Assembly: GCA_964611435.1 (NCBI GenBank) | Contig: CAZSXT010000005.1 | Coordinates: 62,001 to 126,000, forward strand | Length of the DNA: 64,000 bases | Source of the DNA: JAYPHU01 sp964611435 | GTDB lineage: Bacteria > Pseudomonadota > Alphaproteobacteria > Rhodospirillales > UBA2165 | Reading direction: 5' to 3' | In this document: positions 53,222 through 60,765 of the stretch, in pieces | Layout: each line of letters starts with the position of its first letter | How positions within the stretch are numbered: position 1 is the first letter of the stretch | Made by a program: the position numbers and the translations under genes | Notes under the pieces: generated by a model | Databases searched by the model: none | What the model was told of the DNA's origin: nothing | The model's input: the letters and a program-made list of their open reading frames with translations, nothing else

Positions 53222-54472
53222 ATGGATACGCCCATCAATATATCTGATGTCGGGAGCGGCTACGACGTCGAGGCCGTTCGCCGCGATTTTCCGATCCTGC
53301 AGACAGAGGTCAATGGCCATCGGCTGGTGTTCCTCGACAGCGGCGCCAGCGCGCAAAAGCCGGCCGCCGTGATCGACGCCATGGATGCGGCCTATCGCGG
53401 GGCGTACGCCAATGTGCACCGGGGCGCCTATACGTTGAGCCAGATGGCCACCGATGGCTATGAAAATGCCCGGAAGACAGTGACCAAGTATCTGAACGCC
53501 GCTTCCGCTGACGAGATCATCTTCACCCGCAACGTCACCTCGGCGATTAACTTGGTCGCTTATTCCTATGGCACATTCCTGGAAGCCGGCGACGAGGTGG
53601 TGATTTCTCATATGGAGCACCATGCCAATATCGTGCCCTGGCAGTTGCTGCGGGACCGTACCGGCATTGTCCTGAAGGTTGCGCCGATCGACGATGACGG
53701 CAATTTTCTGATGGAGGAGTTCGAGAAGCTTCTCTCGCCCAAGACCAAGTTGGTGGCGATCACTCATGTGTCGAATGTTCTGGGCACTATCGTCCCGATT
53801 AAGGAGGTTATCCGCCTCGCTCATGCCCAGGGCGCAAAAGTGCTGATCGACGGGGCGCAGGGCGTTGTTCACGCGCGGGTCGATGTGCAGGACCTGGAGG
53901 CGGATTTCTATGCCTTTACCGGACACAAGCTCTATGGCCCATCGGGTATCGGCGTGCTGTATGGCAAAAAAGATTTGCTGAACGCGATGCCTCCCTATGA
54001 AGGCGGCGGGGACATGATCGAGCGGGTGACGTTCGAGAAAACCACCTACCGGGAAGCCCCGGCGCGATTTGAGGCGGGCACCCCGGCCATTGTTGAAGCG
54101 GTCGGCCTGGCCGCCGCCGTGGATTATTTCGATGCCGTTGGTGTGGAGAAGATCGCCGCCCACGAACAAGCGCTACTGTCTTATGCGACAGATCGCCTAT
54201 CGGAGATCGATGGGCTAACCATCTACGGCAAGGCCGCAAATAAGGCGGGGATCATTTCCTTTACCCTGGAGGACGTGCACCCCCATGATATCGGCACCAT
54301 CATCGATAGCCGCGGCGTGGCCGTGCGCGCCGGGCACCATTGCGCCCAACCGCTGATGGACCGGTTTGATATCGCCGCCACGGCCCGGGCCTCGTTTGGC
54401 ATGTACAACACCATCGACGATGTGGATGTGCTGGTCGAGGCGTTGGTTTACGCAAAAGGAATATTCGGCTGA
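53222..54472 (+). CDS. sufS: Cysteine desulfurase SufS (class II)
   Basis: A 416-residue class II desulfurase. FLDSGASAQKPAAVIDAM, the PLP lysine in FTGHKLYGPSGIGVLYG, and the catalytic Cys in VAVRAGHHCAQPLMDRF identify SufS. I prefer the ATG at 53222 because AAGGA precedes it and it leaves the sufD stop free; ATG 53201 would add seven residues. It passes sulfur to SufU or SufE-like acceptors; SufU is the next gene, overlapping by one base. Confidence 0.95.
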   Translation: MDTPINISDVGSGYDVEAVRRDFPILQTEVNGHRLVFLDSGASAQKPAAVIDAMDAAYRGAYANVHRGAYTLSQMATDGYENARKTVTKYLNAASADEIIFTRNVTSAINLVAYSYGTFLEAGDEVVISHMEHHANIVPWQLLRDRTGIVLKVAPIDDDGNFLMEEFEKLLSPKTKLVAITHVSNVLGTIVPIKEVIRLAHAQGAKVLIDGAQGVVHARVDVQDLEADFYAFTGHKLYGPSGIGVLYGKKDLLNAMPPYEGGGDMIERVTFEKTTYREAPARFEAGTPAIVEAVGLAAAVDYFDAVGVEKIAAHEQALLSYATDRLSEIDGLTIYGKAANKAGIISFTLEDVHPHDIGTIIDSRGVAVRAGHHCAQPLMDRFDIAATARASFGMYNTIDDVDVLVEALVYAKGIFG

Positions 54473-54936
54473 TGGAAGACCATATTCGTGAATTGTACCA
54501 GGAAGTCATCCTGGACCATGGCAAGAATCCCAGGAACTTCCGTCATCCGGAAGACTCAACCTGTGAGGCCCATGGCAACAACCCGCTATGCGGCGACAGA
54601 CTGACGGTCTACGCCAAGGTGGGCGATGACGATACGATCCAGGACGCTGCCTTTGAGGGGCGGGGCTGCGCCATTTCCGTGGCCTCCGCCTCCATGATGA
54701 CCGATATCGTCAAAGGGAAAAGCATTGCCCAGGTTGGACGCTTGTTTGATCAGTTCCACAAACTATGTACAGGCGAAGTGGAAGACATCGACTATCCTGA
54801 ATTCGAAGACGAGATCGATAAACTGCGGGTCATGTCCGGCGTGCGGCAGTTCCCCATGCGGGTGAAATGCGCAACCCTGGCTTGGCATACAATTAACGCC
54901 GCCGTTCAAGGCGATCAGGAAGCAACGACAGAGTAG
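54472..54936 (+). CDS. sufU: SufU zinc-dependent sulfur acceptor
   Basis: A 154-residue NifU-N-like protein. LYQEVILDHGKNPRNF, NNPLCGDRLTVY, GRGCAISVASASMM and RVKCATLAW hold the four zinc or persulfide ligands (Cys, Asp, Cys, Cys). It takes sulfur from SufS, the role SufE plays in enterobacteria. Coupling to sufS (TGATG) fits this partnership. A scaffold function like IscU is less likely because SufBCD is present. Confidence 0.93.
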   Translation: MEDHIRELYQEVILDHGKNPRNFRHPEDSTCEAHGNNPLCGDRLTVYAKVGDDDTIQDAAFEGRGCAISVASASMMTDIVKGKSIAQVGRLFDQFHKLCTGEVEDIDYPEFEDEIDKLRVMSGVRQFPMRVKCATLAWHTINAAVQGDQEATTE

Positions 54937-54950
54937 AGAGTGAGAGCATT

Positions 54951-55505
54951 ATGTGGGGCGCCTTAAATATTTTCGGCAAGAAGAAAGATACGGATGTGAC
55001 GGAGACACTGCCCGCTGAACCGGTAATGGATTCCCAGCCCGAGCCGCAAGCGCCGCCGGAATCCGCTACTGTACCTGAACCTGCGGAGGAATCTGGTCCG
55101 GTCTATGCGCCGAGTCCGTGGGATGAGTTCGGGTCCGATATGGAGCCCATGGAAGCCGGCGTCGTCGCGCATGCGGGCCAGGGGTTGGAAGCCGGCACGG
55201 AGGTGGCGGATCAGGAAGCGATCGCTGCGGCGTTAAAGACCGTCTACGATCCGGAAATTCCGGTGGATATTTACGAACTGGGTCTGATTTACGAAATCAA
55301 TATCGAGATAAACGGTGATGTCCGCCTGGTGATGACCCTGACCGCGCCGGGTTGCCCGGTTGCCGGTATTCTGCCCCAGCAGGTCGCGGACGCCGCCGCG
55401 TCCGTTGATGGTGTCGGCGAAGTTGAAGTGACGCTTGTGTGGGACCCGCCCTGGGATCCCGACAAAATGTCCGAAGACGCAAAACTTGCGCTCGGTATGT
55501 TCTAG
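54951..55505 (+). CDS. sufT: SufT-type MIP18 (DUF59) Fe-S maturation protein
   Basis: A 184-residue protein. The N-terminal 80 residues are Pro/Glu-rich and probably disordered. The MIP18/DUF59 domain follows at about residues 82-180: TVYDPEIPVDIYELGLIYEI, MTLTAPGCPVAGILPQQV (with the conserved Cys) and VTLVWDPPWDPDKMSEDAKL. SufT helps maturation of Fe-S proteins in bacteria and is frequently in suf operons. The extended acidic N-terminus may serve as a docking arm, an inference. Confidence 0.9.
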   Translation: MWGALNIFGKKKDTDVTETLPAEPVMDSQPEPQAPPESATVPEPAEESGPVYAPSPWDEFGSDMEPMEAGVVAHAGQGLEAGTEVADQEAIAAALKTVYDPEIPVDIYELGLIYEINIEINGDVRLVMTLTAPGCPVAGILPQQVADAAASVDGVGEVEVTLVWDPPWDPDKMSEDAKLALGMF

Positions 55506-55534
55506 GCGGCGAGATATAGGAGTATGCTAAACTC

Positions 55535-55885
55535 ATGAGCCAAATTACCAAAGATGCTGCCCCGATCACGTTGACCGAGAGCGCCGTGAAGCGAGTGCGC
55601 GCCTTGATGGAGCGGACGGAAAAGTCCGTATTGGGTCTCCGCGTTGGCGTGACGAACACAGGCTGCTCCGGGCATATGTATAACGTCGAGTATGCGGAGG
55701 AAGAACGCCCGCTCGAAGAGGTTGTCGAACAGGACGGTGTACGGATTTTCATCGATCCCCTGGCCCTGATGTTCGTCGTCGGCTCCAAGATGGATTACGT
55801 GGAAGACAAAATGCAGTCCGGGTTTATCTTTGAAAATCCGAACGTGACCAGCCAGTGCGGCTGTGGCGAGTCCTTCAGCGTCTAA
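55535..55885 (+). CDS. sufA: A-type Fe-S carrier SufA
   Basis: A 116-residue A-type carrier. The three conserved Cys are in NTGCSGHMYN and the C-terminal SQCGCGESF. It accepts clusters from SufBCD and delivers them to target enzymes. ATG 55535 follows AGGAG about 12 nt upstream. IscA or ErpA subtypes cannot be separated with certainty by sequence alone, but the operon context supports SufA. Confidence 0.93.
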   Translation: MSQITKDAAPITLTESAVKRVRALMERTEKSVLGLRVGVTNTGCSGHMYNVEYAEEERPLEEVVEQDGVRIFIDPLALMFVVGSKMDYVEDKMQSGFIFENPNVTSQCGCGESFSV

Positions 55886-55890
55886 GTTCC

Positions 55891-56220
55891 ATGCCGAAAG
55901 TAGTGTTTATCGAAAACAGCGGGGAACGCCGGGAAATCGAAGCGCCCGCCGGAAAGTCGTTGCTCGACATCGCACACGCCAACAATATCGATATCGAAGG
56001 CGCGTGCGAAGGCGTCATGGCCTGCTCTACCTGCCATCTGATTGTCGATCCCGATTGGTATGACAGGCTCAAGCCCGCCAGCGAGGAAGAAGACGATATG
56101 CTGGACCTGGCCTTTGGCCTGACCAAGACCTCACGCCTCGGCTGTCAAATCCTCCTGACCGAGGAACTGGACGGCCTTGTGGTCAACTTGCCTGTTGAAA
56201 CCCGCAATATGATGTTGTGA
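55891..56220 (+). CDS. fdx: [2Fe-2S] ferredoxin, adrenodoxin type
   Basis: A 109-residue ferredoxin. CEGVMACSTCHLIV holds the Cys-x5-Cys-x2-Cys ligands, and the fourth Cys is in SRLGCQILL. The sequence fits the Isc-type ferredoxin that provides electrons for cluster assembly. The start is ATG 55891; an in-frame earlier ATG at 55855 lies inside sufA and gives no family sequence. It ends the SUF gene set, with tenA 16 nt after it. Confidence 0.94.
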   Translation: MPKVVFIENSGERREIEAPAGKSLLDIAHANNIDIEGACEGVMACSTCHLIVDPDWYDRLKPASEEEDDMLDLAFGLTKTSRLGCQILLTEELDGLVVNLPVETRNMML

Positions 56221-56236
56221 GGGGCCGGAGGGACAC

Positions 56237-56893
56237 GTGGTAACCCTGTTCGAGCGGCTGAAGGCCGATACCGCCAGCGCCTGGAACGCCTACACCGATC
56301 ATGATTTTGTCCGGGGCTTGGCGGTGGGCACGCTCCCCGATCAATGCTTCCGCCACTATCTGGGCCAGGATTATCTGTTTCTCATCCATTTCGCCCGCGC
56401 CTATGCCTTGGCGGCCTACAAATCCGACAGTCTGGCCGATATCCGTCAGGCGGCGGGTGGTCTGTCGGCCATCGTCGAGATGGAAATGGACCTGCATGTG
56501 AAGTTCTGCGCCGACTGGGGCCTCTCGGAGGATGCCATGGTGGCGTTGCCCGAGGCGGCGGAGACCATGGCCTATACCCGCTTTGTACTGGAGCGCGGTG
56601 CGGCGGGGGATTTGTTGGACCTTCACGTCGCGCTCGCCCCGTGCATCGTCGGCTACGCAGAGATCGGCGCCGCGCTGGCGGATAAAGCCACATCGGACAA
56701 CCCTTACGCACCGTGGATCGAGATGTATGCCTCCACGGAGTACCAAGACGTGGCGGCCGCCGAAATCACACAATTGGATAAGCTGATGGAATCGCGCGGC
56801 GGGGAGGGACGGTATCCGGCCCTGGCCAAGACCTTCGATCAGGCGACCCGGCTGGAAATAGCCTTCTGGCAGATGGGCCTGAATGCGGTATAA
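56237..56893 (+). CDS. tenA: TenA-family thiaminase II / aminopyrimidine aminohydrolase
   Basis: A 218-residue TenA protein that hydrolyses thiamine breakdown products (aminopyrimidine salvage). VRGLAVGTLPDQCFRHYLGQD is the N-terminal signature. LAPCIVGYAEIG contains the active-site Cys, and ATRLEIAFWQMGL the C-terminal Glu. GTG 56237 follows GGAGGG. It lies between fdx and mnmA with 16 and 8 nt gaps, so it is likely in the same transcript. Confidence 0.9.
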   Translation: MVTLFERLKADTASAWNAYTDHDFVRGLAVGTLPDQCFRHYLGQDYLFLIHFARAYALAAYKSDSLADIRQAAGGLSAIVEMEMDLHVKFCADWGLSEDAMVALPEAAETMAYTRFVLERGAAGDLLDLHVALAPCIVGYAEIGAALADKATSDNPYAPWIEMYASTEYQDVAAAEITQLDKLMESRGGEGRYPALAKTFDQATRLEIAFWQMGLNAV

Positions 56894-56901
56894 CGGGGCC
56901 C

Positions 56902-58044
56902 ATGAACTCACTCGGTTTCGATAAGGACCCCGCGGACACCCGCGTGGTGGTCGCCATGTCCGGCGGCGTGGACAGTTCCGTCACGGCGGCGTTGCTGCAC
57001 GAGGAAGGCTATGACGTGGTCGGCATCACGCTGCAGCTTTATGACTATGGTGCGGCGGCGGTCCGGCCGGGCGCGTGCTGCGCCGGGCAGGATATCTATG
57101 ACGCGCGCCGAGTCGCCGATACGCTGGGCTTTCCCCATTACGTCCTGGATTACGAGGATAAGTTCCGCCAGGAAGTTATGGACGATTTCGCCGACACCTA
57201 TCTGGCCGGCGAGACGCCGATCCCGTGTGTGAAGTGCAATCAGACCGTCAAGTTCCGGGACCTGCTCGCCCGCGCGGTGGAATTACAGGCGGATGCGCTG
57301 GCCACCGGGCACTATATCCGCCGCGAAACAGGACCGGGCGGCGCGGAGCTGCACCGGGGCGCCGATCCGGGTAAGGATCAAAGCTATTTCCTGTTCGCCA
57401 CGACGCGGGAGCAGTTGGATTTCCTCCGTTTCCCCCTGGGCGGCCAGTCCAAGGACGTGACCCGGGCGCATGCCGAACGCTTTGGTCTCGCCGTCGCCGA
57501 CAAGCCCGATAGTCAGGATATCTGCTTCGTGCCCAACGGCGACTATGCCGAGATCGTCGCCAAGCTGCGCCCGGAAGGGGTGGAGCCCGGCGACATCGTC
57601 CATAGGGACGGTCGCGTGCTGGGCCGGCATGACGGCATCATCCACTATACGGTGGGCCAACGCCGGGGCTTGAACATCGGCGGGGGCGATCCGCTCTATG
57701 TGCTGCGCCTGGATGCGGACACGCGGCGCGTCATTGTCGGGCCGAAGGACGCGTTGCTGGAAGAGACGGTGATCGTCCGCGACGTGAACTGGCTGGGGGA
57801 TGCGCCGTTGACCGAGGCCGGGGATGCGGGCGTGGAGGTGGAAGTCAAACTCCGGTCCATGCAGCCGTTGGCGCCGGCCCGTGTCGCGGCGGGTCTCGAC
57901 GGCGGGGCGGTGGTCACGTTGCTGGAGCCACAGGCCGGCGTCGCGCCCGGCCAGGCGTGTGTGTTTTACGAATCCGGCGGCGGCAGCCGGGTGTTGGGCG
58001 GCGGCTGGATCGTGCGCCGCAACCCTGCGCGCATAGCGGCGTAA
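56902..58044 (+). CDS. mnmA: tRNA-specific 2-thiouridylase MnmA
   Basis: A 380-residue enzyme that adds sulfur at U34 of Lys, Glu and Gln tRNAs. The PP-loop is AMSGGVDSSVTAALL. The catalytic Cys pair is in PIPCVKCNQTVKF and SQDICFVPNGDY. YTVGQRRGLNIGGGDPLYV and the C-terminal beta-barrel region complete it. It receives persulfide sulfur, plausibly from one of the IscS-type enzymes upstream. Confidence 0.95.
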   Translation: MNSLGFDKDPADTRVVVAMSGGVDSSVTAALLHEEGYDVVGITLQLYDYGAAAVRPGACCAGQDIYDARRVADTLGFPHYVLDYEDKFRQEVMDDFADTYLAGETPIPCVKCNQTVKFRDLLARAVELQADALATGHYIRRETGPGGAELHRGADPGKDQSYFLFATTREQLDFLRFPLGGQSKDVTRAHAERFGLAVADKPDSQDICFVPNGDYAEIVAKLRPEGVEPGDIVHRDGRVLGRHDGIIHYTVGQRRGLNIGGGDPLYVLRLDADTRRVIVGPKDALLEETVIVRDVNWLGDAPLTEAGDAGVEVEVKLRSMQPLAPARVAAGLDGGAVVTLLEPQAGVAPGQACVFYESGGGSRVLGGGWIVRRNPARIAA

Positions 58045-58070
58045 CCGGAATTGAAAGGGAGGTTGTTGAG

Positions 58071-58655
58071 ATGAAAACCGTACAAATCACCCCGGAACAA
58101 ATGGAGGCGCAGATCGCCCGGTTCGGGAAAATCAAACCGCAAAGCAGCAGCTATTCGGAAGAGGACGGCATCCCGAAGGAAGCCTACGAGACCCTGACGG
58201 CGAAGACGCTGTATCTCCTGATGTCGCCGGAAAAACAAGGCGGGCCCATGGCCCACCAGCCAGCAGTGACAACCGCGGACAAGATGAGCGTCATCATCGC
58301 CGAGTGCCCGCCGGGCGACCGGCCGGTGCTGCATGCCCATCACCGCACCAACGAGACTTTTTTCTGCCTGGACGGCCGGTTTCGCATCCGCTGGGGCGAC
58401 GAGGGGGAGAACGAGATTTACCTCGATCCCTACGACATGATCGCCGTGCCGCCGGGCGTGGTGCGCGACTTCACCAATGTCTCGGACAAGACGGCGCGGC
58501 TTTTGGTGTGGATCACCGGCGAGGCGGAAGACGATTTCAACGACATCGAAATGCCCCCGGTGGAAGCCAAGGCCCTACAGGAGAAGTTCGGCGATGACAT
58601 CCTGGAGAGGTTCGAGAAGATCGGGGTCAGCTTCAACGCCGGCGTGGATGCGTAA
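58071..58655 (+). CDS. Cupin-domain protein
   Basis: A 194-residue single-cupin protein. The first cupin motif, HAHHRTNETFFCLDGRFRIRWG, retains two His and the Glu metal ligands. The second, PPGVVRDFTNVSDKTARLLVW, is less conserved and lacks the usual His. The start is ATG 58071 behind GGGAGG. The substrate cannot be inferred. It ends about 30 nt before the tRNA-Met promoter. Confidence 0.82.
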   Translation: MKTVQITPEQMEAQIARFGKIKPQSSSYSEEDGIPKEAYETLTAKTLYLLMSPEKQGGPMAHQPAVTTADKMSVIIAECPPGDRPVLHAHHRTNETFFCLDGRFRIRWGDEGENEIYLDPYDMIAVPPGVVRDFTNVSDKTARLLVWITGEAEDDFNDIEMPPVEAKALQEKFGDDILERFEKIGVSFNAGVDA

Positions 58656-58684
58656 ACTGAAGTTGTGGTCGGGCCGGAGTTCAC

Positions 58685-58713
58685 TTGACACCGGCAGGGC
58701 TTAAAAATATACA
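58685..58713 (+). promoter_or_regulatory. Near-consensus sigma-70 promoter before tRNA-Met
   Basis: A perfect TTGACA (58685-58690), a 17-nt spacer, and TATACA (58708-58713). Transcription would begin around 58719-58721, about 165 nt before the tRNA. It is the strongest promoter I recognise in the window. Confidence 0.85.
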
Positions 58714-58718
58714 CCTGT

Positions 58719-58880
58719 GTCCCGTTCGGGCGGCCTTTCTCTAAGGCGGCGACGAAGGGTCCCCAAGCCGAGGACCAATTGGTCCGAGGAGCCCGCCTAG
58801 AAGTAAATTAGGGCGGGCCGCCGACCGTTCGGCGAGCCAAGGTCGTGGATACGACCGCCTGGCGATTGAGGGGATAGATA
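58719..58880 (+). ncRNA. Candidate structured RNA / tRNA-Met leader (unclassified)
   Basis: About 160 nt of GC-rich, highly self-complementary sequence between the promoter and tRNA-Met, without a plausible ORF. Visible stems: CCC-GTTC-GGG at 58721-58730; GGACC-AATT-GGTCC at 58772-58785; GCCCGCC (58791-58797) with GGCGGGC (58812-58818), closing an A-rich loop; CGCCGA-CCGT-TCGGCG at 58819-58834; GGTCGT-GGAT-ACGACC at 58841-58856. An alternative long-range pairing, GGCGGCC (58729-58735) with GGCCGCC (58816-58822), competes with the middle hairpins. It does not show the signatures of RNase P RNA, tmRNA, SRP RNA or 6S RNA that I would recognise. Confidence 0.5.
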
Positions 58881-58883
58881 TGG

Positions 58884-58960
58884 GGCGGAGTAGCTCAGCT
58901 GGTTAGAGCAGCGGAATCATAATCCGCGTGTCGGGGGTTCAAGTCCCTCCTCCGCTACCA
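58884..58960 (+). tRNA. tRNA-Met (CAT), elongator
   Basis: A 77-nt tRNA with encoded CCA. The acceptor stem GGCGGAG pairs with CTCCGCT, with a G-U at the first pair. The anticodon stem GCGGA/TCCGC encloses ATCATAA, anticodon CAT. The T loop is TTCAAGT. The initiator tRNA's unpaired first position and GGG/CCC anticodon stem are absent, so an elongator Met is favoured; an isoleucine-2 tRNA cannot be fully excluded. A T7 run follows the CCA directly. Confidence 0.9.
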
Positions 58961-59068
58961 TTTTTTTCAAAGTTTAGAACGAGAAATTCTGAGGCTGGAT
59001 AGGGGCAGCGCGGCGCTACTAGGTATGATATCATGCCCGTCCCCGTTCAGCCTTGCTCAGCCCCCTTC

Positions 59069-59902
59069 ATGCGTAAACTCTCGTTACTTGCCCTCGCTCT
59101 GGCCGTCATCGCCGCCGCCGTTCTGTTTGTCGTCTCCCGAGACTTGCAGACCCGCCGCAACGATGTCTCGATTTCCATCGCAGATACGGATGCCCCCGTG
59201 GTCACATTGTCAATTGCCGTGCTCGGGGATATTCATGTTCCCGAAAACCCGGATGCGCTGGCTTCGACCCGGCAACTCCTGGCGGAGGTGAAAGCGTCCG
59301 AGCCCGATTTGGTGCTTTTCGTCGGCGACTACATTGTCGATCCGTCCAGGATGAATGATTTTCCGACCCACCGGGAAAATGTCATCAATGCCTTCAAGTT
59401 GGTGGATCCGGTCCCGCGGGCGATTGTCCTCGGCAACTATGAAGGTTGGTCAGACCCCGACTCGTGGCTGGCGGCGTTTGAACGGCTCGGAGTTGACGCG
59501 ATGGAAAATCAGACTCGCATTCTGGAAACCAAAAAAGGCCCGGTCTGTGTGCGCGGCTTTGGTGACGCCTTTTCCGAGAGGTTCCGCTACGTGGATTTTC
59601 CCGTTTCGTGCCGGGGAGTGCCCAAGTTATCGATCACCCACGATCCCGCAGGCGCGTTCGAGGCGCGGGTGAAGGGGCTGGTCATCGCCGGCCACACCCA
59701 TTGTGGCCAGGTGAGTTTTCCCTTTGTCGGACCCTTGTGGGTGCCATCAGAGGCGCCACCCGCCGCTTATTGCGGGCTCTATCGGGACAGGGAGCGGACG
59801 CTGTTCGTGACGTCAGGCGTCGGGACGAGTATCCTACCTTTGCGTTTCGGCGCGCCGTCCCAATGGGATTTTATCACGCTAAAGATCAACCGACCGGAAT
59901 AG
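59069..59902 (+). CDS. Calcineurin-like metallophosphoesterase
   Basis: A protein of about 277 residues with an N-terminal membrane anchor (LSLLALALAVIAAAVLFVV). Metal-binding motifs of the calcineurin superfamily follow: AVLGDIHVPENPD, LVLFVGDYIVD, LGNYEGWSD (the usual GNHE has Tyr for His), and VIAGHTHCGQVSFP. YkuE/YaeI-type phosphoesterases have this arrangement and act on phospholipid headgroups or nucleotides. The start is ATG 59069, before the hydrophobic segment; ATG 59033 is also possible. The His-to-Tyr change could affect catalysis. Confidence 0.85.
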   Translation: MRKLSLLALALAVIAAAVLFVVSRDLQTRRNDVSISIADTDAPVVTLSIAVLGDIHVPENPDALASTRQLLAEVKASEPDLVLFVGDYIVDPSRMNDFPTHRENVINAFKLVDPVPRAIVLGNYEGWSDPDSWLAAFERLGVDAMENQTRILETKKGPVCVRGFGDAFSERFRYVDFPVSCRGVPKLSITHDPAGAFEARVKGLVIAGHTHCGQVSFPFVGPLWVPSEAPPAAYCGLYRDRERTLFVTSGVGTSILPLRFGAPSQWDFITLKINRPE

Positions 59903-59939
59903 TCACAGAGCCAATTCCGACTCAAGGAGTTTTGCCATC

Positions 59940-60725
59940 ATGCCCAACATCACCGTCGGGGAGTTTCACATAGAATACGAGCAGCGGGGCGCCGGGCGGG
60001 ACTTGGTGTTGCTGCCCACACTGCTGGCGGAGATGAGCGTCTATGACGCCGTGATCGACGCACTGGCGGCCAAGCGCCGGGTGACCCGGTTGAACTTTCC
60101 CGGCTTCGGCGGCTCGGCGGGGCCCATCGGCGATACGGTGGAGGATTATGCCGACCTGATCGCCGAAACCATACAGGCGCTGGGGCTCCCGGCGGAGGCC
60201 GATCTGATCGGCAACGGGTTTGGCGGCTTTATCGCCGGCACCTTGGCCATCCGTCACGGCCACCTGATCGACAAATTGGTGCTGGTGGACACGGGCCCCG
60301 GTTTTCCCGATCCGGCGAAGGAGCCTTTGCGCATCCTGGCGCAGAAATCCTCGACCGAGGGGATGGGCGCGGTGCTGGAGGCAGCGATCCTGCGCATGTT
60401 CCCCGAAGAATTCATCGCGGCCGCGCCGGAGATCATCGCCACCCGCAAGCAACGCTTGTCGGCGGCGGACCCGCTGTTGTTCGCCAATGCGGCGCTGGCG
60501 CTGACTCTCTTGGACAACCGGCCGAAGCTCGGCGAGATCAAGAATCAAACCCTGGTCGTCGTCGGGCTCGCCGATAAAACGACGCCGCCGGACCTATCCC
60601 GCGAACTGCACGCCGGAATCACCGGTTCCCAACTGATCGAGCTGCCCGGCATCGGCCACTGTCCGCAGCTTCAGGACCCAGCCGGATTCCTCGCGGCCAT
60701 TGGCCCCTTCCTCGAAATCGATTAG
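59940..60725 (+). CDS. Alpha/beta-hydrolase-fold protein lacking the nucleophilic Ser
   Basis: A 261-residue alpha/beta hydrolase fold. It has the cap and core order of the 3-oxoadipate-lactonase/MhpC type: LVLLPTLLAEMSVYD, LNFPGFGGSAG, then DLIGNGFGGFIAG at residues 88-98 where GHSFGG is expected. Gly93 stands where the Ser nucleophile should be. The acid (VVVGLADKTTPP) and His (GIGHCPQLQDP) are kept. It may be a lyase, a cofactor-independent oxygenase or a non-catalytic protein. It lies 37 nt after the phosphoesterase. Confidence 0.85.
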   Translation: MPNITVGEFHIEYEQRGAGRDLVLLPTLLAEMSVYDAVIDALAAKRRVTRLNFPGFGGSAGPIGDTVEDYADLIAETIQALGLPAEADLIGNGFGGFIAGTLAIRHGHLIDKLVLVDTGPGFPDPAKEPLRILAQKSSTEGMGAVLEAAILRMFPEEFIAAAPEIIATRKQRLSAADPLLFANAALALTLLDNRPKLGEIKNQTLVVVGLADKTTPPDLSRELHAGITGSQLIELPGIGHCPQLQDPAGFLAAIGPFLEID

Positions 60726-60765
60726 CCTGAAGCCAGTCGGAAGGAGGCTACAGGGCAGATAGGCC

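Noticed and set aside
58719..58880. Structured leader as 6S, SRP, RNase P or tmRNA
   Set aside because: None of the conserved sequence motifs I know for these RNAs (for example the RNase P GAGGAAAGTCC-type box, the SRP GGAAGCA-type loop or the tmRNA tag region) is present.
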